DNA from: Synanceia verrucosa
Taxonomy: Eukaryota; Chordata; Actinopteri; Perciformes; Synanceiidae
DNA: 64,000 nucleotides
Direction: 5' to 3'
NCBI GenBank assembly: GCA_029721515.1
Contig: CM056558.1
Span: 16,399,240 to 16,463,239, forward strand
Part shown: positions 22,401 to 32,194 of the stretch, piece by piece
Layout of the letters: each line of letters starts with the position of its first letter
Numbering within the stretch: the first letter of the stretch is position 1
The notes under the pieces: generated by a model
Seen by the model: the letters and a program-made list of their open reading frames with translations, nothing else
Database searches by the model: none
Told to the model about the DNA's origin: nothing
Program-made: the position numbers and the translations under genes

Positions 22401-22607
22401 GTTCTTTACAAGTGTATGTAAACTTTTGACCACGACTGTAGGTGGTTGTGGATCATTTTCCCCTGACTGTCTCTTCTTTCTGTCCTGGTCTGTCAGTACT
22501 GCCGGTGTCTGTCTGTGAAGCAGCCTTTGCTCTTCAGTCAGGAGGACATGCCGCACATCCGAAAGAGAATCCACAAGGAGCTATGTGACTGTCACCTCAA
22601 CGATTGA
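15020..22607 (+). CDS. senp5: SUMO-specific protease, SENP5-like (complete, nine coding exons)
   Basis: Exons 15020-16487, 16814-16919, 17614-17761, 17877-17924, 18522-18599, 19264-19401, 19747-19830, 19948-19998 and 22497-22607 join in phase to 743 residues. SENP3/SENP5 enzymes are cysteine proteases (family C48, Ulp1 type) that mature SUMO precursors and remove SUMO, mainly SUMO-2/3, in the nucleolus; SENP5 also acts in division and at mitochondria. The catalytic domain (about 535-743) shows the triad His634 (LEIHWS), Asp651 (YYDSQG) and Cys701 (NDSDCGVF), the oxyanion Gln in IPQQKN, and NWLNDQ/INMYGEL and VHFFNSFF motifs. IPQQKNDSDCGVF, DSQGI and SQEDM.. ..KEL resemble SENP5 more than SENP3. 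The N-terminus is low-complexity and basic, with KACDCCGPNG matching the SENP5 CxxCC..GP region. The chosen ATG has a good context (GTCATGG), but the frame is open, without an ATG, back to the exon start at 14727. Confidence 0.92.
16814..16919 (+). CDS. senp5: senp5 exon 3: conserved pre-catalytic helix
   Basis: This 106-nt exon encodes FLESFYMKYGSFIPLTETDV and LEHLKKKGNSDLSN, matching the SENP5 motif with MKKYGSLVPL and DFSNR. It begins with two bases of a Glu codon and ends with two of an Arg codon. Confidence 0.88.
16960..17270 (+). repeat. Unclassified dispersed repeat, copy 1 (senp5 intron)
   Basis: It shares long stretches with 29340-29695 in the same orientation: AAAACATTTAGTGGACAGGA, GGCCTTTATCAGAGTAC, GAAGGAGAAACTATTCACTG and TGTGATTCATGTCAG. 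There is no coding homology. Confidence 0.75.
17614..17761 (+). CDS. senp5: senp5 exon 4: start of the catalytic domain
   Basis: It encodes the segment up to YNKHTLSLEDLGTLEEQNWL and NDQ, the SUMO-contacting start of the Ulp1 fold. The acceptor is GTTTTAG and the donor CAG/GTAAAG. Confidence 0.92.
17877..17924 (+). CDS. senp5: senp5 exon 5 (48 nt)
   Basis: Sixteen codons, IINMYGELIMEATQHK, continuing NWLNDQ. Both borders are phase 0 (GCTCAG acceptor, AAG/GTCAGT donor). Confidence 0.92.
18001..18380. mobile_element. Possible DNA-transposon fragment in a senp5 intron
   Basis: TTAGGGCTGTCAAAATTAAAG followed by TCGGATTTCCGACTCG resembles hAT-type fragments common in fish. No matching right terminus or target duplication was found, so the call is weak. 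Confidence 0.3.
18522..18599 (+). CDS. senp5: senp5 exon 6 (78 nt)
   Basis: Twenty-six codons that begin VHFFNSFFHKQLVAKGY and end KRWTKK, the highly conserved core of the SENP3/5 subfamily. The acceptor is TTCTCAG and the donor AAA/GTAAGG. Confidence 0.93.
18705..18976. repeat. Teleost interspersed repeat in a senp5 intron
   Basis: It contains TTCTATCGCTTATCC, GGGTCGCAGGG, GCTGGAGCCTATCCCAGC, GGGTACACCCTGGACAAGTC, CTCACACTCACATTCAC, GCAAACTCCACACAGA and CACCACCGTGCCGCC in order. I know this series from a short repeat present in thousands of copies in teleost genomes. Its class is uncertain to me (SINE-like or a LINE 3' segment). Confidence 0.75.
19264..19401 (+). CDS. senp5: senp5 exon 7: catalytic His and Asp
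   Basis: Forty-six codons carrying catalytic His634 in HLEIHWSLITVT and Asp651 in ISYYDSQGI. The acceptor is TTTCAG and the donor GAT/GTGAGT. Confidence 0.94.
19747..19830 (+). CDS. senp5: senp5 exon 8 (84 nt)
   Basis: Twenty-eight codons (NIMKYLQSEAREKQQ through KGWKITIIK), matching the SENP5 segment NIRKYLLTEAREK with its later GW. The borders are ATTCAG and AAG/GTAACC. Confidence 0.92.
19948..19998 (+). CDS. senp5: senp5 exon 9: catalytic Cys
   Basis: Seventeen codons, SIPQQKNDSDCGVFVLE, holding the oxyanion Gln and nucleophile Cys701. The donor GAG/GTGAGA opens a 2.5-kb intron with two transposons. Confidence 0.94.
20145..20902 (-). mobile_element. Non-autonomous hAT element with BED zinc-finger remnant
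   Basis: The left end reads TAGGAGTGT and the right end reads TAGGGGTGT on the opposite strand, a short inverted repeat. It is flanked by 8-bp duplications, TTTAATAT (20137-20144) and TTTAATTT (20903-20910), matching at 7 of 8 bases, as expected for the hAT superfamily. On the minus strand about 20547-20665 there is a decayed BED-type zinc finger: a CxxC pair (ECKTCH) and, in another frame, SNLIEHLKQHH. Nothing encodes the transposase catalytic region, so it is non-autonomous. Confidence 0.8.
20919..21105 (+). repeat. Left inverted repeat of the Tc1-like element
   Basis: It matches the right arm on the opposite strand through CATACACTTGTAAAGAACAT, GATAGAGTGATCGGAACAG, AGATACTTCTTTGTCAC and GGGTCAACTGAAAA. 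Small differences (for example GTAGTG against GTGGTC at the tip) show that both arms have aged. Confidence 0.85.
21308..22230 (+). pseudogene. Tc1-like transposase, inactivated
   Basis: The first open stretch (21308-21691) encodes the paired-like helix-turn-helix DNA-binding half (KKGIIDLNKSGKSLGAISK, VPRTTV, then LPRSGRK). Homology shifts frame near 21660 and continues to 21989 with the first catalytic Asp (LWSDKTKIELFG). After a stop and further shifts, the second Asp (CDNDPKHTSK, near 22018) and the Glu (LNPFENMW, near 22110) can still be seen. Homology ends at EEWSKIQPEA near 22230, where an inverted repeat replaces the usual C-terminus. It cannot make an active enzyme. Confidence 0.88.
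22201..22249. repeat. Perfect 18-bp fold-back inside the Tc1-like element
   Basis: AAAGAGGAGTGGTCAAAG (22201-22218) and its exact reverse complement (22232-22249) are separated by 13 bases. The first arm is transposase coding sequence (KEEWSK); the second lies where the C-terminal codons should be. Confidence 0.9.
22252..22438 (-). repeat. Right inverted repeat of the Tc1-like element
   Basis: Reverse-complement partner of 20919-21105, ending ACGACTG next to the TA duplication. It begins just after the fold-back at 22201-22249. Confidence 0.85.
22497..22607 (+). CDS. senp5: senp5 last coding exon
   Basis: Thirty-six codons plus TGA (22605-22607), starting YCRCLSVKQPLLFSQEDM and ending CHLND. 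It matches the SENP5 C-terminus closely, including SQEDMP and KELC. The acceptor is CTGTCAG. Confidence 0.94.
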   Translation, partial: YCRCLSVKQPLLFSQEDMPHIRKRIHKELCDCHLND

Positions 22608-23080
22608 ACACCTGAATAATGGCTGCTTTCACTCACCGGCTGCTCGCCTGGTCACATGAGACGGTTTGTGCAAGTCAGACGGGCTGTGTTACTGATAGCC
22701 ATCTGTATTCCAGGGAGCCCTAACTGCCGCTCTGCCTGTCAGGACTGTAGCGGAGGAGAATTTCACTTGCAAAGAACTACTGACGTGGCCCTCTACTGAC
22801 CCACAGCGATGCTGGACCCCTACCCATCAGGTTGTTTTTTGTGGTTATGTTTCCCAATGGATTTCAAACCAAATGGCCAATGGGCACAAAGCCAGCCTGG
22901 ACCAAAGGCACAGACGTTTCCTCTCAAACGGAGTGGCCTTACACCCTGGATGGCCGTTTTAACCTGAGCAACTTTTTTAACTGGTTCTTTTATGCTGGAC
23001 TTTACAGCAGTATCATACTTACAGTTACAGTACATGCGTGTTTTCTAACATGGTTAATAAAATTAGGATATTTTGATTCA
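22608..23080 (+). other. senp5: senp5 3' UTR with polyadenylation signal
   Basis: No coding potential follows the stop. AATAAA lies at 23056-23061, about 450 bases downstream, which would place cleavage near 23080. Confidence 0.6.
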
Positions 23081-24100
23081 GTGGACCAGACGTTCACTTA
23101 AAACTTGAAGGTTTGAGTTGGTTTCCCTCTGTGGGACTACAGACATTTGCACGGTCAGAAGCCTATCATCCATTGAAGAGTCTAGAATATCAACTGAATG
23201 TACTGATCACATATTCTTCCTGGCTGCCTCGCAGGGTGCACACTGGGCACCGTACAGGCCAGTGGCATATTTTGGCTTGAAACAGGGGTATCATTTACAA
23301 TCAAGGTCTTTTTTGTTTGTTTAAAGTATCAAAATTTTGACACTTTACTCCAAATAATTTCTTATTAAAATTTCAGATTTTGCATTATTTCCTCACTTTT
23401 TATTTTGTGATGATCACATCCTTATAATAGATTTTGCACAAGTATTTTCCTGCCTTTTTAGCTAAAAGCCGTTCTTTCAAATTTCGAATTTGAATCCATG
23501 GAAACAGATTCTCATGCTGGTTAGTAAATTTCATTTAGCTGCACAGCTAGCTGCTGATTTGAGGACCACCGTTTTTGAGTTTTTCTTTTGACTTGATGCT
23601 GTCGAGGCCTCCTCCTGCTTCACAAGGATGTGTGGAAACAAGTGGACTTCAGCTATTAACCATTAAATATTCTGTCCAACCTAGAATTTGTTGTTATTTC
23701 CAGATTGTATTGTACTTTTACTGGCCTACTACTGTACATGCTTGCTTTGGCTAAAAACCACAATTCTTTCTGGACTGTTTTTATTGTTGTTATTAAAAGG
23801 CCAATACTGCCAGGAATTTTGTCAGAGCTTTTGTCTGGTACTTTTGAATCCACAGGTGTGACTAACAACATCACAAAAATGCTATTGTGACATGATAGAT
23901 GACATCTTTTAAGCTGTTGTGATGATTGATCTTTATTTTTCTCCAAGTGCAGCATGGATTTATGCCACCTTTATGCAACAGCGCCTGTTTCAAGCACTCC
24001 TCCCTGATCAGATGTCCTTGAGATACCAAACGTAAGTTCTGATTTGAATAACATTAAGGGAAATATATACAGTCATTTATGACCAGTGGTGTACACCTCG
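23081..24100. other. Intergenic, nothing recognised
   Basis: AT-rich sequence downstream of senp5 without exons or repeats that I can identify. Confidence 0.4.
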
Positions 24101-24149
24101 GGCCCTCCCTTGTGGCCCGATTGTTGGAAAAATAGTGAAGTACCTTTTT

Positions 24150-24840
24150 TTTGAGGCAAAACGCATGCACTGAAGTGCCCTCTTGGCAGGTAAAAAATGT
24201 GTGCTAAATTGCCCCTTGAAACTGAGCAACATGGGGTAGGGGTTGAAATTCAACCCCTGCGAATTGGGACACCCTTTCAACAATCACTTACGTCATCAGT
24301 AGTCTCCGCCGGCTTTTACATAAGCAGACACGACGAGCTTTTGCCATAAATTCAACATGCCGGCTACAGTTGTGGTTGTCCCAACCGATCACTCAAGTCA
24401 CAAATAATGTTACACTACTCAAAGTAGTACTAACAATTTTTTTCGTGTACATTTTATGAAGAAAATGACCATTACGCATTGGAGCAACGTTAAATTTAAG
24501 ACAATACAATGGTTATTGCAAATTTTAAACGCTAAATAATGGAGAAAATACTTAGGCCTACATTTGTGAACTTCTTTGGTCTCTGTGGTTGCGGTAGCAG
24601 GCATCTTGCCGGTGATTCACAAGGCATTCTGAGAAATTGCTCATACCCTTCTGTTTGAGTGTGCCTCTGAAAAATTTGGATGGGGTATGTAGCCCTACCA
24701 CTTTCCCCTACCCCTCTGCCCTAACAGGAATTGGCACACCCCTACACGTGAACGCTCAAAACAGAGGGGCCTCTTGGCTTGTGAAAACATGATAAAATGT
24801 GGCAAAAACGCACACTTAAATGCCCTCTTGGGAGAAAAAA
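24150..24840. mobile_element. Composite of decayed DNA-transposon fragments
   Basis: Two similar segments (24155-24190 and 24801-24834, both GGCAAAA..CGCA...GCCCTCTTGG) bracket about 610 bp. Inside are GAATTGGGACACCC (24262-24275) and GAATTGGCACACCCC (24729-24743), which look like related termini in the same orientation, and pyrimidine-rich CTACCCCTCTGCCC. No transposase is recognisable. Confidence 0.4.
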
Positions 24841-26630
24841 AACACAGATGTAATTACAGCTAGAATATATATGCTGTGAATGCTGTGTAGACAGTCTCTC
24901 AGTCCTCTGCATGTGATGCAGTGTGATGTGGGGGCATTGTGAGGAATGGGGGTGGGCACCACAGGGCCCCTTGTGCATGTGGTCATGTGGTGGATGACAG
25001 CAAGCTGACAGCTTGAGGGGAAAAAATCTGCTGCAGAGCTGGTCCTGCGAAACCTTCTGCCTGATGGCAGGAGGGCAAAAAGGCTGTGTGAGGGGTGGGA
25101 AGGGTCCTTCGGGATGGAGGAGGCTCCAAAAGAACAGCACCTCTTGTAGATATCCTGGATCGAGGGGAGAGAGAGCCTTATGATCCTCTCAGCTGTCCTC
25201 ACTATGCGTTGGATGGTCCTGCATTCTGATGCTCTGTCGTTCCCAACCCCACAGTGATGCAGCTGGTTAGGATGCTCTCCACAGTGCCTCTGTAGAAGGT
25301 GGTCAGGGTCGGTGCTGGTAGGCTGGCTCTCTTTAGTCTTCGCAGGAAGTGGAAGCATTGCTGTGCCTTCTTGGAAGCAGAGGTGGTGTTGGCAGACCAG
25401 GTGAGGTCATTGGAGATGTTCACACCAAGGAACTCGGTGCTCCTGACCCGCTCCAATGACGAGAAGTGGAGAGTGGTCATCTGACATCCTCCTGAAGTCA
25501 ACAACCATCTCCTTAGTCTTGTCAACATTGAGAGCCAGGTTGTTGTTGCACCAGCTCACCAGTTGTCTCACTTCCTCTCTAGTTTCATCATTGTTGCTGA
25601 TGAGGCCCGCCACTGTTGTGTCATCAGCAAAACAGAGCAGTCATGGGTGAGCAGGGTGAACAGCAGGGAACTGAGCACACACCCTTGGGAGCACCTGTGC
25701 TCAGGGTGATGGATCCTGATGTTCTGCTGCCGATGCACACTGCCTGTGGCCTTTCTATTGGAAAATCCAGAATCCAGTTACAGAGGGAGGTGTTGAGGCC
25801 CAGCAGGGACAGTTTCCCTACCAGCTTCTGGGGGATGACTGTGTTGAATGCTGAGCTGAAGTCTATGAACATTACCTATGAGAATTGTGATGTAATTTCC
25901 TTTAGTGTCCAGATGGGACAGGGCAGAGTGAGGGAGATGGTGTCATCAGCGGGGCAGTTTGGGCAGTATGCAAACTGTTGAGGTGGGAAGGTTGGATTTG
26001 ATGTGTCTCATGACCAGATGCACGAAGCACTTCATCATGATGGAAGTCAGTGCCATGGGGCGGTAATCATTGAGACATGCACTGGACTCGGTGTCCCTGG
26101 TATCACAAAAATGGTTTTTGATTTTCTGTGCATACTGCCGTTTAGCTGATCTGATGGCGCAGGACAGCTCAGCCCTTGATGAACGGAGGGCCACTCCATC
26201 ACCCGACCTGAAGGCTGCATCTCGTGCTCTCAGCAGGGCATAGACCTCAGCTCTGGTTGGTGTATGTGGTGATGGTGTTCATGACAGTGACATCCTCAAT
26301 ACATTTGGCTACGTATTCAGTCACAGAGTCAGTGTACTCCTCCACACGTGTGTGCTGTCCATAGGTAGCTGCCTCCCTGAACATTGTCCAGTCTGTGTCC
26401 TCAAAACAGTCCTGCAGGCCTGAGGTGGCTCCTTCCAACCAGACTCTGATAGTCTTCTGTGTCGGTCTGGAGCGCTTCAGTGGTGGTGTGTATGCAGGGA
26501 GTATGCAGGACATAACTGAGATGTGGTCTGAAGAGCTGAGGTAGGGGCGGGGGGTAGCTTTGTATGCTCCACGAACGTTGGTGTAAAGCAAGTCCAACAT
26601 GCTACCCCTCCGCCCCCGTGGCAAAGTTCA
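24840..26630 (-). pseudogene. Decayed CR1/L2/Rex-type LINE (endonuclease end and reverse transcriptase)
   Basis: On the minus strand 26624-26247 encodes the end of the apurinic-type endonuclease region (LDLLYTNVRGAYKATPRP, SSDHISVM) and linker. Near 25872-25650 there is RT sequence (FIDFSSAFNTVIPQKL, ITLSTGAPKG), at about 25616-25627 the catalytic FADD motif, then ALNVDKTKEMVVDFRR near 25540 and FLRRLKRASLP with RIIRLSLPSIQDIY downstream to about 25140. Frameshifts separate these pieces, and the RT between about 25870 and 26240 is largely missing. It is a dead, 5'-truncated copy. Confidence 0.88.
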
Positions 26631-26724
26631 TGTGATGGTAGAACTTTGGTGCTCCAGTCTTTAGGTCAGCAGTTGAAGTCTCCTGCTACAATGAAAAAAA
26701 CCTGTTCCCCAGTATGTATTGCTA

Positions 26725-26776
26725 CAGGAGAACATAGGACCTTTTTCTAAAAAAAAAAGGGTCCTATGTTCCCCGC
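26725..26776. repeat. Hairpin-forming inverted repeat
   Basis: GAACATAGGACC and GGTCCTATGTTCCCC flank an A-rich centre with 1-2 mismatches. It may be the remains of a palindromic miniature element. Confidence 0.6.
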
Positions 26777-26834
26777 TCAGGGAACTCCAGATGCAGTGAG
26801 CAGTGGGGAGCTGCAATTGTAGAGTTACCATCAC

Positions 26835-26838
<4 letters not shown>

Positions 26839-26865
<27 letters not shown>

Positions 26866-26866
26866 C
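26839..26866. repeat. Poly(T) tract
   Basis: A homopolymer run of more than 20 T, possibly the poly(A) tail of a minus-strand retroelement insertion. Confidence 0.7.
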
Positions 26867-27194
26867 TTGAGGAAAAGTATCTGTTATGATCATATCATAT
26901 CATATTAGTAGGTGGTGCAAAAATATATTTGTGAAAACTCAAACATACTGCTGTTGGAGCCAAATATACTACCGCATTACTACATAATTACCAGAAGAGG
27001 GAGCCCTTCATCAGCAGTTGATCATCCTTTTTTTTCTTTGACACCTCTCCAGAGCACAAAGTCTGCAACATGCCAGACAGTGGAGCTGGATGGAGGTTTA
27101 TTGCTTGAGGGTACTTCAGCAGTGAGTCCTGCTGAGGTCAGTTCCTGTTGGGTCTTTTAATCATTAAGTCTGATGATCTTAATGCTACATATTT

Positions 27195-27500
27195 TCATGA
27201 CATCAAATCAAATCAATCAAATCAAATCAAAAGCCTTTATTTTCATTATATGACGGTGCATACAACAAAATTAGGAGCGCTGCTCCACATGGTGCTCAGT
27301 GAAATAAACAGGTATAAAAAGATATAATATAGAAAAGACAGAGTTATAAGAAACGAGACACTATTTACAGTAGTTGGGCACAGATGTACAGAGGATCAGA
27401 TAATTGTACAGAGGATGAGATAATTTTCACAATTTCAGTTTTTCCAGAAATGGTATTATTGCACATAGAATGGAGTAGAATTATTGCACATTGTCATTGA
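27195..27500 (-). mobile_element. LINE 3' end with (TTTGA)n tail (minus strand)
   Basis: Read on the minus strand it ends in AATAAAGGCTTTTGATTTGATTTG, i.e. a polyadenylation-like signal followed by a short tandem TTTGA tail. The body (GAGCAGCGCTCCTAATTTTG) is familiar from fish LINE 3' UTRs. Confidence 0.55.
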
Positions 27501-27515
27501 CCATTACTGCACAGA

Positions 27516-27518
<3 letters not shown>

Positions 27519-27583
<65 letters not shown>

Positions 27584-27593
27584 ATATATATAT

Positions 27594-27628
<35 letters not shown>
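27519..27628. repeat. (TA)n tract
   Basis: About 110 bases of TA dinucleotides with a few GTATG interruptions. It is strongly self-complementary. Confidence 0.95.
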
Positions 27629-27633
<5 letters not shown>

Positions 27634-28139
27634 TTATAATATATAAATAGAACAATATATAAAGATAGTTTGTGTATCTGTGAGATACAGCGCATAACAA
27701 TATGATAATACTATAACAGTATAGTACTAACGTAGTACTAATATAATAATAATATAAAAATAATAGGACAATACTGTAGTATATGTATGATATACATTAA
27801 TACATATCTCAGATATACAGAGCTTTGAGGTAGTGTAATAATCAGCATCACACAGGCCTGCATGAATTAGTTGACCTTTAAATCCAGTTTATGCTAATTC
27901 CAGTTCCAGATTGAGATTAGACCCACTGCTTGGGCATCATCATTCATCTCAGCCTGTGGGGGGAGTTTTCTTCAGAGATTCCCAGGCCGTTCTACCTGTT
28001 TTTTGCTTGACTCTCTGTTTTTATTATGGTTGATAAAATACTGCCATAGAGCTGTGCCAGGGGTTACTGCTAGCAACAAAATGTTCAACGCAAAGTGTAT
28101 GAATGAGATAAGATTACATTTTTATGCATCCCAAAGGAA

Positions 28140-28440
28140 ATTCTTGCACAAATGTCAGTGGACTGTACTTATATAGCACATCTCTAGTCATCCGACCACT
28201 CAAAGCGCTTTATACTTCATATCACATTTACCCCTTCACACACACATTCATACTGATGAATACTGATGGTGGGAGACAACCATCAAGCTCCTTTCACATT
28301 CACACACCATTGCATTGGGAGTAATTTGGGGTTAGATATCTGACTTACTGTAAGGACATCATGGCACATAACTACGGAGGAGGCGGGAATCAAACCACCG
28401 ACCTTCTGATTGGTGGTCGACAGATGGCATGTACAGTAGG
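28140..28440. repeat. Teleost interspersed repeat
   Basis: It contains ACTTATATAGCAC, TCTAGTCATCCGACCACTCA, AAGCGCTTTATACTTCA, CCCCTTCACACACACATTCA and GGCGGGAATCAAACCACCGA in that order, the familiar landmarks of a short, very abundant teleost repeat. The class is unknown to me. Confidence 0.7.
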
Positions 28441-29339
28441 GAATTGTAAGCAGATTTTATTTTTATTTTTTTTTTTTAAGTATATACAGTGCAGAATATA
28501 AATATAAAAACATGAACTCACTAGGAACCACATATGTCAACCTCATGGTGGTGCTGGAGCAGTCAGGAGATCATTAAAGTCAATGGGATTCATTCTTTGG
28601 AGTTAATATAGACTAATAATAATTGACATTTTTTATGTGTTACTTTTCTTAACAGTGTTACAAAATGCTTCACAATAAAACCAAACAAGGCAAATAAAAT
28701 GAGAATATGACACTGAAAGTGATATGAGCATAGAGGAAGTAAAGACAGCTCAGATAAATATGAACACAGCTTAAGAACAGTGATTTCAGCTTCCACTGAG
28801 TCTATCTCTCCTTTGGTTTCAGCATCATTATGGAGGTTGGCTGTAATGGTGTGAAGGCCCTATGGATGTACAGTAGTAGGTGAGCGCTCTCTTCCACTAA
28901 AATTAATTCAGTCTCCAGCAGCAGGTTAAGTGCTGCAAAGCATTGCTTTATCCCTAATGTGGGGAAGCTATAATGGGATGAGCTGCTGAAAGGCACTGTT
29001 GGGTAAGTGTTCACTGGGATGAGTCTGAGCTCATCCCTCAGTTGAACTTGAACCTTGTCTTTTTTTTCCACAGCATTTGCCTCTTGTCTCTCTGATGCCT
29101 ATCTGTCTTTGGCCCCCAGCCTTGACTTTATTGTCCTGAGGGAGATCTGGTTTGTATCCAGGGGCTAAAAATACTCATAAAAGAACATAAAACAAAATAT
29201 TCACTTGCAAATAGGGCAGCAAAAGCAAAATACTGTATAACAAAATAAATTCACCGTTTCTGATAAATAAAAACTCCATGAGACACAGACACATAACTCA
29301 GAGTCACTCTTGTCACATTGAAGTTTTAAAAGCACCACA

Positions 29340-29695
29340 GTCCAAGTAGTTCAGTGTAAAAAGCCGACTGTCCTCATTATATTAAAACATTTAGTGGACA
29401 GGAAGAGTCTCTGACATGCTGTGCATTTGTTTTAGGCTCCATAAATCTGTAAACACTAAGTAGTTTCAGTAGTTTTATCATCCTAATGATGACCATACAT
29501 GAATTTGATGAAGAGCACAGACAGGAAGAGACACTTCAGCCCGTGGCCTTTATCAGAGTACCGAAGGAGAAACTATTCACTGTGATTCATGTCAGAGCAA
29601 AGCTAATCAGAGTGGAGCAAATGCTGAAATAATTTCCAAAAAGAAAAGTAAATACAATTTTGTTGAAAACACCTGAAACGTAGGCACAGAATTAT
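29340..29695 (+). repeat. Unclassified dispersed repeat, copy 2 (intergenic)
   Basis: Partner of 16960-17270, with small insertions (for example near the ATGATGACCATAC segment) relative to copy 1. Edges are approximate; similarity fades past GGCACAGAA. Confidence 0.75.
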
Positions 29696-29699
29696 TTGT

Positions 29700-32190
29700 G
29701 TGAAGGCGGTATAGATTTTACAGGTTTAACTGAAGCTGGTTGGAGACCAGTGAAACTCTGATCATGTATTCAGTTCAGGAGGCATTTCTTTTGATTAAAG
29801 GCCCTATAGTGGAATTTGGAAAATGTCTTACAATGGTGATCCCAAGTGGTAGGAGGAAAGCCAACACTAGCAGTTTTGTTTTTTTCATAATGACTGAATC
29901 ATATAATAATTCTTCTGCAGTGATTTGAGTACTCATCTGTTCTGTTGCAGACAAGGAAAATCTAGACATGTCAAGTGCTGAGTTCCACACACTAGTCCTC
30001 TTTTGCATAGAACCTGGATATGGATTTCTATTTTTTACTTTTTTAAGAGGCCCACTATTTAAAGTAACCAAAAAGACAGCAAGAACATAAGACTGGAAAA
30101 CTGTAGCTATGCAGGAATTTGGAAATGGGCTCTAAATGTTAAGTGAGAAGTTAAATATTGGACCTTCAGTGACTTCGTTTTATTTTTTTAGCCTCTCAAT
30201 TTCATCACCAGGGAAGCGATTTAGAGCGTAGAGCTCTTTATGTTTTAGAACGGGGTAAAGAAAGTAATAAAGCACTACATCACTTAACTTACTAGTTGAC
30301 TATTCAGGTTATCTGACAACGAAAGAAAAAACAACATCCAGTGAGATTATTTTATTACCTCTATCATGACTGCTTGTCATGCATTTCATTCCATTTCAGA
30401 TGATTACTGCTGAATTTATCCTAGATCTTGTTCCTAAACCTAAACTCTTTCCTTGCCGTGTCTTCTCTGTGACAGCAGCTTTGTTCTTTGTACCAAAAAC
30501 AGTCTTTCTTTTCATTTGGTTGTCTTTTTATTTGGATAAATGGCTGCTTGCTCAGCAGGTGTCACACAGAAACTGATGTAGCTGTACAGCACAAAATGCA
30601 TCTGTCTCTTTGTTGGAAGACTCTTCAAAGACGCAGCAGTCGAATCAGGACATCTTGGCTTGACGTCTCTCTAGTCCTGTTTTATAGAAGCACATCTGTC
30701 TGTGGAGGTGTAACACCTACAAAGAGTAACTCAGAATAGTCCCACTACCCTCAGTAGTGTTATTAATTACCTGGAATGATGATAGACTTCTTAATTTAAT
30801 AGTTTAAGTCGACAGAAAAGGAATGAGAAATGCAGGGAGGAGGATAAGCAGAAGTGAAATGAAGTCAAGTGGGTATACAGGGAGATTTATTTTGGAGAGA
30901 TTGCGTGGAGGAAGGTCAGAAAGGGAGGATAAAGCTCAGAACAGGAGAGAAAAAGAGTTTGCATCTTAAAAGGACACTGGAATAGATCGGTTGAAGACTG
31001 AAGGAGCCAGATTAAGGGATGAGAGAGAGAGAGAGAGAGAGGTGGACGGTTTGGGAGATCTGTGGAGATCAGAGCTGCACTAACTAAATGTAGTTAAGAG
31101 ACTTTGCAAGTAGTTAGGTAAAACCTGGATGAGGCTTTAGTAAAAATAAAGTTCGATAGAGGTAGGTGAATATTCAAATAGTTAATTTTTAAAGAAAGAC
31201 AGCTCAGGGAAACACAAAGGGGGATTTATGCTAAAAAAAAGACTGTAACTTTGGGGAAGATATCCTTTATTAGACAGACTGCATATTAGCTTCAGATAAA
31301 CTCTGGTTTTGTCCCTCATCTCTTACATTCAAAGCTCTTTAGAAACTGATCTCCTTCCTCCTGGTTTGAGCAGGAAGAATAATAACAGCAAGAAACCATA
31401 CAGTATGTCCATGCATCTCAAGAGCTCACGCTCGATGGTGCACTTCTTTGGGTCCTCAGCAATACTCCCACCGACTGTGAAATCAATCAAATGAAGAGTT
31501 GATGAAACCCTCAGGGGATGGGTACAGAGAGACGGACAGACAGAGGGAGAGTTTAGAGTGCAGTGGCCATTAGGAGAGCTTCGCCTGTTAATATTGAACT
31601 TGTCACATGTCCAAATTTGAACCAGCTTTAACACTACATGTCCTCAAGTCCCCAGCAATACACCCACCAACTGTGAAGTAGATTGGATGGATGGTTCTTG
31701 AGATATACAAAGGACAAACACACATTTTGTTGGATTCCTTGCTTCAGAGTTATAAGGGGAGTGCCATAGATAAACTAGGCACAACAGAGACATACAAGCT
31801 AATAAACTATTCAAACATGAACGCTCACGTCCATCATGGACAAACTCTCTCACCCTCTGATGGCACTGGGAGGCTTTATGCAGCTCCTTCAGCTGCAGAC
31901 TCAGACTTCCCCCCTAGAAGGAGCTACTGCAGCTCATTCCTACCAAAATTCCTACCATTCCTACCATCAGCGATAAGCCTTCACAACAACATATCTGGAC
32001 TCAATTCATAGCCATTTTTTTCAATAACAAATTTGCACAAATTTGCACAGCAAATTTTTTATACATCATAAGTTAAAAGTCACATCCATAGTACAAATAG
32101 TAAAAATATATTTGATTTATCTAATTATTGTGTAGGTTCCTTTCTTGCTGTAACTTGTTTTACCTTGCTGTGGATGAATAAAATACTATT
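29700..32190. other. Intergenic; short AG tract and paired motif at 31.4-31.7 kb
   Basis: There is a GA run near 31022-31042. Two segments 200 bp apart share TCCYCAGCAATACWCCCACC and ACTGTGAA (about 31449-31482 and 31649-31680), suggesting a partially duplicated repeat. A LINE-like end (GGATGAATAAAATACTATTC) is near 32172. Confidence 0.4.
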
Positions 32191-32194
32191 CGAT

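Larger units (their letters stand above)
20919..22438 (+). mobile_element. Tc1-like (Sleeping Beauty-type) transposon
   Basis: The 1520-bp element has long inverted repeats of roughly 180 bp, each starting CAGTCGTRGT, flanked by TA at 20917-20918 and 22439-22440, the Tc1/mariner target. Within the left arm, near 21118-21141, GGGTCAAAAATATACATAC resembles the outer TTCACATACACTT motif, i.e. an IR/DR arrangement of the Sleeping Beauty kind. It carries a disrupted transposase. It lies in the last senp5 intron, 16 bp from the hAT element. Confidence 0.92.

Noticed and set aside
27494..27700. Ile/Tyr-repeat frames
   Set aside because: Translations of the TA dinucleotide tract.
28802..29071. Minus-strand 89-codon frame (LNLLLETELILVEESAHLLL)
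   Set aside because: No family recognised, no supported splice context, and no repeat or codon evidence that it is coding.
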